Shown here: positions 20,757 through 31,985 of the stretch, one piece after another
How the letters are laid out: every line of letters starts with the position of its first letter
Position numbering within the stretch: position 1 is the first letter of the stretch
Origin: Fagopyrum homotropicum
Taxonomy: Eukaryota > Streptophyta > Magnoliopsida > Caryophyllales > Polygonaceae
Reading direction: 5' to 3'
Length of the DNA: 64,000 bases
NCBI GenBank assembly: GCA_033239125.1
Contig: BSWB01000004.1
Span: forward strand, 81,930,501 to 81,994,500
Notes under the pieces: model-generated
Told to the model about the DNA's origin: nothing
What the model saw: only the letters and a program-made list of their open reading frames with translations
Database searches by the model: none
Translations under genes and position numbers: made by a program

Positions 20757-21492
20757 AACTTACCCGGTAATTTCCTCTCTTAGATACATAAGATGATGAA
20801 CTTTAGGTAGTAGTGAGCCAAAAAAAACCGCTATTGGATTGTGTGTGCTAGGATCGTTGCCTAAGACTTACCTTTTCCGAGACTTACCCGGTAAGGAGGG
20901 GTTTGACCCTTAGGTAGTGGCCGGTTTGTGTAGAATGCCCGTCCTTAGGTTCCTTGAGACTTACCCGGTAAAAGGACCTTAGATTCGAGACTAGTGGAGC
21001 ATGAGACTTACCCAGTAGCTGCTCCCATTAGAGAATCACCCAACTCTGAACAACCGCAGCCCTCCTTTGATGTTTAGAAGCATGAGTCCAATGCCATAAT
21101 TGGAATTCTTGATCTCTAGAATCCGCATTTCTTACCACTTATCACCTATCTTATGTTTGTGTGTTTGTTTGCTTTTTTGTATTGCACTTTTTCTGATCCT
21201 TGTTTGATCACCCAAAACCCAACCAAAAATATTGTGTTTTGCACTTTCTTTATTCCTCATCTCATATTAGTTTAGATTTACACTATCTTTGATCATTGAA
21301 TGATTTGATTTCACCTCAGACCTTGTGTTCGACCTCGGAATACTTTCCTTCCTAAATAACGATCCGTACACACAACTTTCGCTAGGTATATTAGGATTTT
21401 AGATCGAGTTATAAATTTAAGACTTTGTGTGTGCATGTTTTGGGTGAACGAGTTCTTGGCACTGATTTGTGTCGTACATTTCTAGTGTAGTA
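20757..21492 (+). repeat. ATH-3 5' LTR of E4, part 3
   Basis: The final third of the interrupted LTR. It contains ACTTACCCGGTAA-type motifs at about 20759, 20882, 20958 and 21003. It ends near TAGTGTAGTA, a mutated form of TAGCGTAACA. Confidence 0.8.
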
Positions 21493-21499
21493 TGTTTTT

Positions 21500-21517
21500 T
21501 GCACCGTTTCCGTAGTC
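21500..21517 (+). other. Decayed tRNA-Asp primer-binding site (E4)
   Basis: TGCACCGTTTCCGTAGTC occupies the place of TGGCGCCGTTGCCGGGGA and is followed by the same leader as E14. Several mismatches mean it would prime poorly now. Confidence 0.65.
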
Positions 21518-21618
21518 TAGGTCTAGATTAAGTCATTTGCTTTTGATTGTTCATAGTTTTTATCTTTCTTGTTACTTTTGATCTTGTGTTGTTTTAATCT
21601 TTGCCTTTTCATGTTTGC

Positions 21619-22689
21619 CATGGACGGAATGTACTTCCAAGACGACCTAGACAACATGGAGTATGAGGAGTGGATGGAAAAACAAGATCGAGGACCTCTC
21701 CATGTTGAGTTTGAGTATTGGGAAAAAAGTTTTATACCTATCATGAATCCCATGATCAAGCTCACATGACTACATTGCCTTATGTGGAATCTCACCATTA
21801 ACCTCACAATGACCGAGTGGAATCATTATTAGAACATTTGTTGAGGAAGATGGATGATGTAGAGAGCAACCTTGCTTCCCTTTCGAGTTCCTACATGGAG
21901 CTTGAAGGAGAAGTGTTACGACAAGAAGAGGTTCACCATGAGGAGATCCAAGAAGTGCCCGATTCAATTATGACCATTAGTGACCTTGAAGAAGAGTTGA
22001 ATGAAGATTGGGAGCAATTGTGTTTAAGGGATTTGGCCCTGGAGGATGCAAGAAGATTGGCTTTAGAGAGAGAAGAACAAATGAGGAGGGAGATTGAGGA
22101 GAATTAGCTTGCTCTTTTGCAAGAGAAGTCTATCCTTCTTCAAGGCTTACTTCCACCTCCTTCACCTTTGGAGGAATGCAATGAAGTACTCTCACCCTTG
22201 GACATCCTTGCCATCAACCCCGGAACCACACTTGAAGAGCCAACGAGGGAGGAAGATTACAGGCAGAACCACGGCCCAGAGGGTCAAACCACGCCCGTGG
22301 TTTCTGATTTCTACCCGTGGTTTTGTGCAAAGAGTCCTAAGTTGACCTCAACTCCTTCCAATCCTTTCTTGCTTTCCCGGAGTACACACCAAGATTGGAG
22401 TCCCTTTCCTAAGGAGTCTTCCATGTTGAATGAAGGAGGCAAGCATGATGGATCCATGATGGTTATGAAGCACTTCAATGAAGAATTCTTTCCAATAATC
22501 GGCTTTCTTTGGATCATAGAGGGGTAGGATGGCAAGCATTTCACCGGTGTGACCGTGGAGCACCAATTGCCTATGTACGGGGTGGCACCTATGGTTGCAA
22601 CTCCATACTATCATCAAGGAAGCGGTGATGAAGGAGTCTACTACTCGCCGGTGAAGAGAGAACTTAAGGTATGTTTGGGCATCAAGTGA
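21619..22689 (+). pseudogene. Unrecognised ORF of non-autonomous ATH-3 element E4
   Basis: I do not recognise this protein. It starts MDGMYFQDDLDNMEYEEWME, rich in Asp, Glu and Met. The frame shifts near 21765-21815, then continues from about 21817 as an acidic coiled coil (LLRKMDDVESNLASLSSSY, with several heptads to about 22107). A Pro- and Ser-rich part contains the ATH-3 CCACGGCCCxxGGG motif at 22263-22325. In-frame TAGs at 22105 and 22525 break it before the final stop near 22687. It lies where gag-pol should be, and the post-pol hairpin follows. It may be a captured or heavily reduced gag-like protein, but I see no capsid motif. Confidence 0.5.
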
Positions 22690-22817
22690 CCCGTGCTTGT
22701 CATCATGGATGCTGGAAAGCGATGCTTGCTTGGACTCCTCAAGCAAACCATGGTATTTGAGGTGGATTGACACATCCACGGAGTTTGGTCAAGCTAATGA
22801 CCTAAAAGAAGCACTTT

Positions 22818-22833
22818 TTGGGAGGCAACCCAA
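22818..22833 (+). other. Post-pol hairpin with AGGCAA loop (E4)
   Basis: TTGGGAGGCAACCCAA: a five-pair stem closing an AGGCAA loop. The same position and loop occur in E12 and E8, although E4 has no pol. Confidence 0.65.
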
Positions 22834-24009
22834 GGGTAACAACTCTTTCCCATTTCTCTTTCGTTTTTACTTTTGTTTTTGTGTGTTCTTGTGTTTTGTG
22901 TTTGTGTGCTAGATTTTTGGTAATAAGGAAGCCTTTCAAGGCAAGTTGATGATGATGATCCCGTTTTTAACCATGGGTGGAGCGGACGTGAGACTTGGAC
23001 GCCATAAGGTGTCTTTGAGGGGTTGAAGATCTCCCATCTCGCATGCACCTTGGCGCGGGTCTCGACACAGGAATGACTATAAAGAGCTCTCTACCATGTT
23101 TGGTTGATCATCTATCACCACCACTCCACATTAGTGAACCAAAATAACGAAAGCACTACATTTTTACATTGTGAGGACTTCTTTCACTCTTGTTTACTTG
23201 ATTTGCACATCGGGGACAATGCGTTTTTAAGTATGGGTTGTGGTTTTCATGATTCTTTGCATGTCATGATCGCATCTAGGATAGTTTCGTTTTATTGTCA
23301 GACATTTATTTTCATGTTTTGCATTGTACATATATATTTAAAAAATTCCAAAAAATCGAAATTTTTAAAATTTTTGTGCTTCTAGGTTTGGATATGACCC
23401 TTATGATGAGTTTATTTTGTGAATTGGATTTTGGATGAACTTGTGTGTTGAATGGATTTATGCATATGTGGACTTGAAATACTTCTCTCGAATTTTACGC
23501 ATGAATTGTGATTATGATGCTTGCCTTGATTTGATTGAGAATTGATAGTCAAAATTACATGATAGTTCTTTCACATCCTCTAGGAATGATTAAGACAATT
23601 CATCTCTCTTCTTCTCATCTTGATCATGTTGTTTGAGCACCTCACTTGATATGAAATTTGACCTCTTTTGACCCATCCGGTAATAGGAGCATGCTAGTGT
23701 GTTGAGTGTGTGAAAAGCAAGGATGGGGTGGTGAAGTTGGTGTATGAATGTTGCGAATGAAGTTGTTGAAAATGTGTTGTGAAAAGTGTAAAAAAAAATA
23801 TAGGTTTGGGGACTTTGGTTTTGATAACGAGTAACTCGGCACCATTCACATAATCGGGTGTTTGTGTCTTGCCAAAGTCGGATAAACCGAATGTCCTAAC
23901 GAGCCTTGGTATGTGTGCTCGGTGTGAGGCACCTCGGAAAAAAAAATCCCGAGGTCTGCTAATCACCAAGGTTTAGACTTTTGTACACCAATTTCATTGT
24001 CTTAAAAAT

Positions 24010-24077
24010 AAGTGAAAAAAAATGAAAAAGAAAAAGAAAAAGAAAAAGAAAAGAAAAGAAAGAAAAGAAGGAGAAAA
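24010..24077 (+). repeat. Purine-rich simple repeat (GAAAAA-like)
   Basis: Runs of GAAAAA and GAAAA within the ATH-3 3' internal region. It is probably slippage-prone and has no other visible role. Confidence 0.7.
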
Positions 24078-24515
24078 ATACACTTTGGTGGATGAAGTAT
24101 AAATGTGAAGTTGTGGTTGTTTAGTTCCTTTCCCGGATTTGCACCACATGACCTTAGAATATTCCCACCTTATCATCACGTTTCTTGGCCTCTTCTTTCC
24201 TAAGTCCTTGTGACCTATTTCCATATGTGTATGACTTAGTGATCTAGATTGGATATTCTTATGATCATCTTGACTTCATCAATTTTACCTTTCATGCATG
24301 CTTTTGAGTTAAGTATGATTGTCTTTCTGTGCCTTTATTAATTTAATACATGATTGCTTGTCCATTGCCATGAAACGTGATTATGAAGGTGATCCATCTT
24401 TAGAAGTACAATTCCAAAAAGATTTTCTATTTTTACACATTCATAAATCATGCCATCTCGTAGCCTATAGTTCTACCTTGCTCGGGGACGAGCAAGTGGC
24501 AAGTATGGGGTATTT

Positions 24516-25384
24516 TGATGACATGATTTATGACACTAGTTTAGGCACTCTTTTAGATAGTTTTCCGTTCGATTCATGCATGTTTCCGCATTAGTTCGTG
24601 TCGTTCAAGCTTAATTCATCCATATTGTTAAAATAGACGTCTACATGAGCTTTTGTCGGTTTTGTAGGTATTTTGAGGAGCTTTTGGACTTAATCGATAC
24701 ATTTGAGGATCATTCCTCATGATGGCAGACTTCCGGACTCTTTAAGGAGCAACCTAGGGCCAAAGGAGAACACAAAAGACCTTATTGGTGCATGCCTTGA
24801 CCAACTCATGAGATGTAGGAACCACGGCCCAAAGGCCATTTCCACGCCCGTGGTTTGGTTGTTTTGCTCGTGGATTCTGTCTGGACAGCTTTGACACTTG
24901 CACATGATTTCTTTGTTTGACCCTTGCTTTTTGGTAGAGTACATAAGTGGTTTTGCAAGTTGTTTTTGGGGGATCTTCCAGAACTTTTTGACCTATGTTC
25001 TCTCCAAGAACACTCTTCCATTGTAGCTTCTCTTCCAAGCACCCTTGTGGGTATTCTTGGGAGAGGTTAGTGTAGATTTTAGTTTTGTATTCAGATTTGA
25101 GTGGATTTGAGTGAGGTTTCCATTGTTGACAACTTGGAGCTACATCTTGGACCCTTTATAAGACTCGGTAACTTATATTCTACCTTTGTAATGTCTTTTT
25201 TTGGTTCATTCTTCATTATCTAGCTATGACTTGCAAGTATGCTCTATTTATGAAGTTTGATCTAGATTTGTATGTTGTTGGCTGAATAGTTGTGATTCTA
25301 GGGTGATAGAAAGATGTTTATGGCTTGGATGATGATTGTATGGACTTGCATGTTAGCTTAGGATGAATTTGTGTGCGAAACCCT
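24516..25384 (+). repeat. ATH-3 3' LTR of E4, 3' half missing
   Basis: Starts TGATGACATGATTTATGACAC after the polypurine tract and matches the 5' LTR parts. It contains the CCACGGCCC...CCCGTGG motif pair at about 24822-24855. It stops after GCGAAACCCT, where TEK E7 sequence begins. The rest of the LTR is not found on the far side of E7, so this junction is a deletion or rearrangement, not a simple insertion. Confidence 0.82.
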
Positions 25385-26891
25385 TGTGACAAGCGGTACT
25401 GAGGACTTGCCCTTACGGCTATGGCGGCCTCAACCGCTTTCCTTGACCATTTGACATGCGCTTTACCCTTACTTCCTTCTTAAGCTTCTTCTTTCCCCTT
25501 GTGACAAGGGTTTCCCATTTTCCTTCCAGACTTTATCTCTTCCTCACGTTCTCCTTCTCCTTTCTTCTTCTTTGGTATATTTTGTGAGATTCTTCAAGAA
25601 TTGATTCTCGTGGAAGCTTGTGTGTGATTACTTGGGTTGAGATGAGATGTTGTTGTTATGTATGTTATTGTTGTGTGTTTATGATTGAGGTTGTGAGACA
25701 TTCTTCCCCCTCATGAACTGTTGTGATAGGTTTCTTCTTCTCCCTTCTTCAGTCTTTCATTTTCTTCCTTCTTCTTAGTTTAGGAATTCCACAAGCATTG
25801 CTTGTGTTGATATTCCTGGACCATTTTGATGTTATATGTATGCATATATGTATGTTGATTGCATTTGGGACAATAAATAAGTGAAGAGGATCAAGAGAAG
25901 GATCGTAGAGAAGAAACAAAGGTCTCCTTTGCTGTTCGACCACCCCCGCGGATTAGAGCCACCGCCCCTGCAGCCAAGCTATTGTCGCAGCCTCTACGGC
26001 TGAGTGTCACCGCCCATGCGGTATGTTGTCGCCCTAGCGCTTTCCTATTTTCGCAGATGTGTGTCCGGGTTATACCAAGTTTGGAATGCTTCTTCTTTCC
26101 TTTCCTTTGGCCTTAGCGGTATTTGATATTATGTATGCCTTGCTTATGCAGGCGTTGATTATTTCCTCAAAAGGAAACTATGACGTGGTTCAAGTTTACA
26201 TTTATATCAGGTAAGTCCGTAGGACTTACTTAGCAAGCAGTTGTGGATTTGACCACACATGTATACTTAAAAGGCCCAAGTATATTATAACGGGTCGTGA
26301 CCACCTGTCAAAGCTCGTCGATAGTGGAGAAGGTGCTCGGAAGCTAGTAGCCACGGGGGAGGTAGATCCCCATGCAAAACCAAAGTTAAAGGGGGAAGAG
26401 GCGAGGTTCCAAAGGCTCCTCATGCCACAAAAGAAATTAAATTAGTAATGGAATAAAGTAATTGAAGATAATAAACGGTTGTGTGTGTGACATTGCATAT
26501 TATGATGTGTTGATGTGATTATATGTGCTATTGCTTCATTCTTATTCATTTTTGTTAGCTAACGGTTTATACCGTGTTATAGATATTCTACAGGATAAGA
26601 GGACTACAGAGTGTGCCAGATCGGTGATCCGTTGAGGGCTTCCATACACTAGGTTGTGCGATGGATTTTGGGATGTCTTTTGCATATGTATGGATATATG
26701 TTGTTGTTATGTACTCACTGGAGTCTTGTAAACCATTGTTTGTATATATTTATACAGTTTGATGTGTTTGGTTTTAACCTATATGTGCCTTGTTATAAGA
26801 TATACTGAACGTCTTGTCAAGATATGGTCAAGATCCATTGTGAGATCCTATCCCAATGGCACCCCGAGTCCCGCGGATTCGGAGTGTTACA
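25385..26891 (+). repeat. TEK 5' LTR (E7)
   Basis: Begins TGTGACAAGCGGTACTGAGG and ends GGAGTGTTACA, next to the primer site. Compared with the 3' LTR it lacks blocks near the start (about 75 bases), around 26110 (about 160 bases, between CCTT repeats) and around 26235 (about 55 bases). It contains CCGCCCCTGC-type motifs at about 25943-26040, resembling the ATH-1 motif. GTAAGTCCGTAGGACTTAC at about 26211-26229 is a near-palindrome kept in the 3' LTR. Confidence 0.85.
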
Positions 26892-26895
26892 AAGT

Positions 26896-26908
26896 TGGTA
26901 TTAGAGTC
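26896..26908 (+). other. Primer-binding site, initiator tRNA-Met (E7)
   Basis: TGGTATTAGAGTC lies four bases after the LTR. The standard site is TGGTATCAGAG, complementary to the 3' end of initiator tRNA-Met, so one C-to-T change is present. It is typical of chromoviruses. Confidence 0.8.
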
Positions 26909-26929
26909 TTAGGTTGACAACAATGGCAC

Positions 26930-27614
26930 TTGCAATTTGCAATAAAGGTCAAATAGATAAATAAACAGAACCCGAAAGGGGTTTGATTTTTACAAGATTT
27001 TTCTTTTGAAAAGTGTAAAGCTCTTTTGGGATAGAGTGTACATACCCCCCCCCCCAGATGGCTTTAAATAGAGCCACATTTGTAGTTGGATGAGGTAGGA
27101 GTAGACCCCCTCTTTTCCAGTAGTGATAGGTGAGGGATAAGTTCCCATTGTTGATCCGCCTGTAGCGGAGGACGTACACGAGGAGGTTGCTGAGATCGTC
27201 GTTCTTGAGACTAGGAGTTGCGTGTCAGCGAGACAAGAATCTCAGCGAGTCTAGTCAATTGACTCTGATCATGTCTCTATGAAGGGACTAGAGTTTCGCG
27301 CAAACATCAGGCGAGTTGAGGAGGTTGCCAAAGTGGGTAGACGTGCCCCGGATCTGTCAACACAAGTGGGATCATCAGAGATGTCCCTAGGAGCTACTCA
27401 GGTGCCACTTACACCGTCATGTGCTGTTGAGGTGGTTAGAGCTCCAGAGGAGTCGAAAGGGCGAAAACAAGATACTTAGTTGAAGGCATTTAACCTAATG
27501 GGAGTACCCCTTTTCTCTTGAAAGGAGGGGGTTATAGGTTGAGGCATGGATTGGGCATGTCGAATCAACCCTTGAGTCAGTTAAATGTCTGGAGGACAGA
27601 TGAATAGAGCTAGT
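26930..27614 (+). pseudogene. TEK leader and gag N-terminal remnant (E7, part 1)
   Basis: By position this should be the leader and the start of gag. I cannot read a continuous capsid sequence. The longest open stretch is 27279-27479 (MKGLEFRANIRRVEEVAKVG). A run of 11 C lies at 27045-27055. It is interrupted at CTAGT (27610-27614) by E8 and continues at 39060. Confidence 0.5.
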
Positions 27615-29105
27615 TGACAAGACTTTTGTCTATGGTCGTTTTTATCTTATCAAAATATAATCGACTTAGCACTAAAACGAGTATAGTGGTTAAGTAAGGG
27701 TCGAACCCAAGAGATTTTAGTATTTTTATTAAATTCAGTTATTGATTATAGAAACAAGTAACAAAGGGGGGGGGGGTTGGTTGAATTGATGCACACAAAA
27801 CTTATGAAAACAAGTAACGCAGCAAGTAAGGCAATGATGAGTGAATCTACTCTAGGTTGATTTTAAGCATGCGATTGCTACTTTGGTGAATTCCTTTTAC
27901 AAGTTTTCAAGTAATCTCCCGTCTCGATCATATATATGTGTTGAGCCAACCGGCATCAACACAACTTAACATGTTAGTGTTCCGTAAACCTACAAGAACA
28001 AGTAACAAGTTAGCTTTCAAACAAAGACTAAGGGATATAAAGAAAAGATTAAAACCATTAAACTTATCTTTATATTTGTGTTCCTTTCCTTTAAGCAATT
28101 ACAACCCATTATTACTTAAAGTTTACTACTAGATTAAAGACCCGAACCCAGAATCTATTAATCCTAGTTCTTTGCATGCACTTTAGAACCTAAGGTGATC
28201 AATCTCAAGTGATAGTAAAATATGCAATTAGACAATGAAGATCAAGGAAACACAAAGCATTACTGAATGAAAACTTATATTAGAAAGAACTTACAACCAA
28301 AGTAACAATGCAGCTTCAAACCAACCCAATGTACCAAGGGAGTTAGCAACTCATTGCAAAGGTAGCAAGATATTTTTAATGGAAAAAGTGGATTCTAAAT
28401 TGGATGATAAGTGGATGATTCTAGCAATCAGCCAAGGACTATTTATACTACAATGACACTAAATAGCAATCAGCCACCTTTAATGCCATAAAGGTGGTGT
28501 AAACAACCGAAGTAAAGCTTCTGTCGTTGAACCGCAGGGGCGGCCTTCAGCTCCGCAGGGACGGTGCAAGCGAAAATGCTTGATCTTCTTCATGTCCGCA
28601 GGGGCGGCCAGGCAATTCCGCACGGGCGGATCTTTAATGCTCTTCAAATGTTTGACTCTTCAACTTTCAGTCGTTTCTGATGCCGAGCCGCCGGGGCGGT
28701 GACGCTGACTCTTCATCTTCCAGCTCCCAGGTTGAGGTGCAAGCAGAGGCGCAGGCAGAGGTGCGGGGGCGCTGGTCTTCGCTTCTTAAGGGCCGGTCAC
28801 GTCAGGGGCGCCAAGGGTTGACGCAGGTGCGGTGACAGTCTTCGTGGTTGGCGCTGGCGAAGGCGCAGGGAGCGCTCCGGAGTGTGATATCACCCCCAGG
28901 GGCGGTGACATTGCTCCACGAGGGCGGTGAAGCAACAGAAGCTTTGCTTCGTGAATGGTCTTCACTCTTAAGTGCTTATAACTCCTTCTTTATCTTCTTT
29001 TAGTCTTCTTCTTCTGGACCAAGGAGTTAGTAGCATAAACCGATACAAATGTAATAAAAAGACTCTAAAAACTAACCTAAATGATAGTGATTCCATCACC
29101 TATCA
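27615..29105 (-). repeat. ATH-1 3' LTR (E8)
   Basis: Bounded TGACAAGACTTTT...CACCTATCA on the + strand, i.e. TGATAGG...CTTGTCA in element sense. Dyad motifs (CCGCAGGGGCGG on the + strand) cluster at about 28515-28935. TATA on the minus strand is near 28440-28450. A G tract of about 12 lies at 27765-27777. Confidence 0.93.
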
Positions 29106-29764
29106 AACTCCCCCATACTTAGACCTTTTACTCGTCCCGAGTAAAATAAATGACAGCAGTTTGTAAACTCAAAGGCCTCAGGAAGCATGAGCAAGCAGAA
29201 AAGACAATGAAAACAAAAGAAAAGCCAAGAGAGAAAGAATGAAAAGAGAGGAAATGTGAGAAAAAAGGTGAGAAAACTACCATTCTTATTGCTCCAAGAG
29301 TGACCTACCCGGACAACCTCCTTATGACTCCCCTTCTTATGTCGCCAAACGCCGGAAGGGAAACCTACACTCGGTGTCGTTCATTTTTCCAAGGTGCCCT
29401 TTCGGGTTTTCACCTTACCATTCTTCTTCTTTTCTTTGATGATCTCACTTTGAACTCACATCCCTCAAGTCCAATTTTGCACCAACCTAAGGTTGGTCGG
29501 ACTACCTTCTTTTTGCCTAAACCGCCCTTTCGGGTTTTCGGTTTATTCAAGGATTTTCATGCCTTTTTTCATTTTCTTTGGCTTTTTCTTCGTTTTTTTT
29601 TCTCTAAATATCAAACTGAATATAATTCATGAGACTCAATGAAAAACAACTGAAAACAACTATACATGCAATGATATGTCCCTCCCCCATACTTGAAGCA
29701 CACTTTGCCCTCAAAGTGGAAATGAAGCAAAGATAATGTGGGAAAGGGATGAGAAAAAATACCC
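29106..29764 (-). other. ATH-1 3' non-coding region with two polypurine tracts (E8)
   Basis: In element sense this runs from the end of the env-like ORF to the 3' LTR. A purine tract AAGTATGGGGGAGG lies at 29681-29694, just after the ORF. A second, AAGTATGGGGGAGTT, lies at 29106-29120 directly against the LTR and is the functional tract by position. The intervening sequence matches bases 1-565 of the window. No gene is seen. Confidence 0.8.
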
Positions 29765-31131
29765 CTAGTGGGATGGTCCGGCTGGACCATCCGGACCCTC
29801 CTCCGGTGGGTACGGGAAGTGGCTGAAAAAGTGCTCCTGCCGGCGGTAGATGTCCTCAATGCGGGTCTGCTGAGCCTCCATCCGACGACCAAAAGAGGTT
29901 TGAAAGCTGGCTTGCCAAGCCAACTGTTGAGCCTCCAGCTGCTGCTGCTGGGCCGTCTGCCAAGCCTCCTGCCTCTTGTCGAAGTGGGAGGTCATGGAAG
30001 TGGCAAAGCTCGTCCGCTAACTCTGCTACTGCTCAAGAATGGTCCACTAGTAGTCGGACTCCCAAGCCTGGTGCTGGGTGGTCAGAGCCGCCATCTGAGC
30101 TTGAAGGCTCTCAAGAGCCGGATCATCCTCCGGTGCGGAAGTAGGCATCTCCTCGTCATCGGGGATGGGCATGTGCTCCTCACGGTGTGTCCGGCTGGAG
30201 CTCGAAGCATACCTCTCCACAATGGCCACTAGCGGCCTCATCGGTACGAAGGGATCTTCCGGGATGTAGAGCTCGGAGAGCTCATCCCTGAATAGTAAAG
30301 GCCGAGGGAGGTAAGTGAGGTGGCTCCCATATACAAGGGAGATCCAAAATCGGTTCTCCCCGTCCCGTCGGAGGAGCTTGCACCTCCTAAGCATCCCCTC
30401 CGTGTAAAAGGGAGCCTCCAGCCCATCCTCTGGGCCGGAAAGATCCATAACATGTGAGGCGATCAAGGAGATCACCCACCCCTAACAATGTCCCTCAACT
30501 CGTTCTTCCTAATCCGCTTCAAAGCGGCAAGGAAGAGGGACGGCCAATCCATCACATTCTCGCTCATCGGAAGGCAGGAGTATAGCAGTGGGAGGTCCTT
30601 GAGGGCGACCTTGTTCTCCTCTTTGTGTCCACTAAAGACACTAATGAGGATCTTGGAGAAGAGCCTCAAGCAAGGGTGAGTGAGTTTGTTGGAGTACTCA
30701 CCCCCTACATGGAACACGGATCCGGTAGCTGCCTGCCAAAAATCACACAGGTCCGGAGTCGGGACTTGCTCCCACCAGTTCTTGGAGGGGTTGAGAGTCA
30801 CTCCGAAGGCCTTCTGTAGCTGGTTGTAATCAAGTGTGTATTTCGCCTTGTTGAACTTGAAAGTAAGTCCAATACACATGTGATCCTCCTTCTCCATGGT
30901 GAAGGTGGCTATGAACTGTCTGCTGAGCTCGGGATACGTTGGAGCACTCTTCTGTAGGAAGTCTCCGAGCCCAGCATTGGCTAGAAAGGACTGCATGCTC
31001 TCCAACATGCCTAGTTTCTCCAAGGTAGGAGCGTGAAAAAACCGAGTTGCGTACACAACCCGATCTTGCACAATTTTATACCTATCCTTCTTAGCTTCCG
31101 ACATCTTGTATTTTCTTTGTGGTGGTTCCAT
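29765..31131 (-). pseudogene. Env-like ORF of ATH-1 (Athila ORF-1 type), E8
   Basis: Starts at 31131 (MEPPQRKYKMSEAKKDRYKI). The central domain (SFLANAGLGDFL, CIGLTFKFNKAKYTLDYNQL, QKAFGVTLNPSKNWW) resembles the plant Athila ORF-1-type domain and occupies the same place as the E5 ORF. A frameshift near 30472 and a stop near 30047 break it. The C-terminal part is acidic, then a Gln-rich coiled coil (QQQQLEAQQLAWQASF), then a Pro-rich tail. The domain order matches E5 although the sequence is very different. No membrane segment is obvious. Confidence 0.7.
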
Positions 31132-31985
31132 TCTTGCAGTTGATTAGGCAAAAGAATTAGCAACTTTCAACAACAGGAAAGAAAGACGAACCCTCTGTTG
31201 TGTTTTCCGCAGGGGCGGCTTAAGAGGCACAGGGGCGGTGAGGCGCAGCTGCGGCAGCTTGTAGGCGCAAGGGCGGGAGAAGTGTAGAGGGCGATCTGGG
31301 CAACTATGATGGTGGTGGTACTGGGGGCGTTCCGATGGCTTTCTGGTTGGTGGAGACGTTGCCGGAGATGCTCAAAGTGAAATTTTGTTGTGGGTAGTGG
31401 TGAATGGTGTAGTAGGGTGAGAGAGTTGCAGAGTGAGCAAGGTGGTGGTAGGGGCTAGAGAGGGTGGCGCAGGGGCGTCATAGGGGTGTTTGCTGGTCGT
31501 CGGAGGTGGCGTAGGGGCGGTTGCAGATGGTGTCTTGTGAGGGTTTGTTGAGGGTGCAGGGGCGTTGCAGCTTGAGAGAGGGAAGGTGCGAGGGAGATGT
31601 GGTTGTGGTTGGTGAGGAGTGAGAGAGTGGGTGGGTGGGGTAGGTGTAGGGAAATGTTTTGTGATTTCTATTTTTTTCTATTCTGGATAAACTCGCAGGG
31701 GCGAGGGCTTGTCACCGCGGGGGCGGTGACAAGGGAGAGGACTCACGCAGGTTCAACGCCGGGGGCGGCGCTGAGGATGAGTGTCAAGTGTGGCCGCCGC
31801 AGGGGCGTTAGGGATCCACCGCGGGGGCGGTGACCAGCATGTTGTAGACGCAGGCCCAGCGTCAGGGGTGGCGTTGGGCATGGGTGTCACCGTGAGGGCG
31901 GGGACATTAATCCGCAAGGGAGGTTTTCTTGACAGAAGCTCCTCTTCTTATTCCTTCGGGTTGCCTCCCGGGTAGCGCCTTTGTT
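31132..31985 (-). promoter_or_regulatory. ATH-1 pre-env spacer with dense dyad motifs (E8)
   Basis: Non-coding. CGCAGGGGCGG-type motifs recur through about 31200-31920 (+ strand), with the post-pol hairpin at 31957-31970. In element sense a CT-rich leader precedes the env-like ATG at 31131. I see no strong TATA box here, unlike in ATH-2. The motif set is the same as in the ATH-1 LTR, gag-protease region and RNase H-integrase region. Confidence 0.5.
31957..31970 (-). other. Post-pol hairpin with AGGCAA loop (E8)
   Basis: In element sense CGGGAGGCAACCCG: AGGCAA is closed by GGG/CCC and an outer C-G pair, where ATH-2 and ATH-3 have T-A. It lies just after the integrase stop at 31986. Confidence 0.65.

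Larger units (their letters stand above)
22690..24515 (+). other. ATH-3 3' non-coding internal region (E4)
   Basis: No credible gene. It contains the AGGCAA hairpin TTGGGAGGCAACCCAA at 22818-22833, a second polypurine-like tract AAGTATGGGT at 23229-23238, and the block conserved with ATH-2 at 23829-23914. A GAAAAA-type simple repeat lies at about 24010-24077. The polypurine tract GGCAAGTATGGGGTATTT is at 24498-24515, against the 3' LTR. Confidence 0.75.
6092..25384 (+). mobile_element. E4: ATH-3 non-autonomous element, split by E5 and E6
   Basis: Without the insertions the element reads: 5' LTR (6092-6289, 18043-18936, 20757-21492), a decayed primer site, a 3.0-kb internal region without pol (21493-24515), and a 3' LTR that stops after about 870 bases (24516-25384) where TEK E7 begins. 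The leader after the primer site shares CTAGGTCTAGATTRAGTCA with the autonomous ATH-3 copy E14, so the two probably used the same machinery. The pol genes are absent and replaced by one unfamiliar ORF. It was inserted into the integrase of E3. Confidence 0.8.

Noticed and set aside
29768..30232. Long + strand frame opposite the ATH-1 env-like ORF
   Set aside because: The minus-strand frame has the domain pattern, acidic region and coiled coil of the E5 ORF. The + frame is its shadow.
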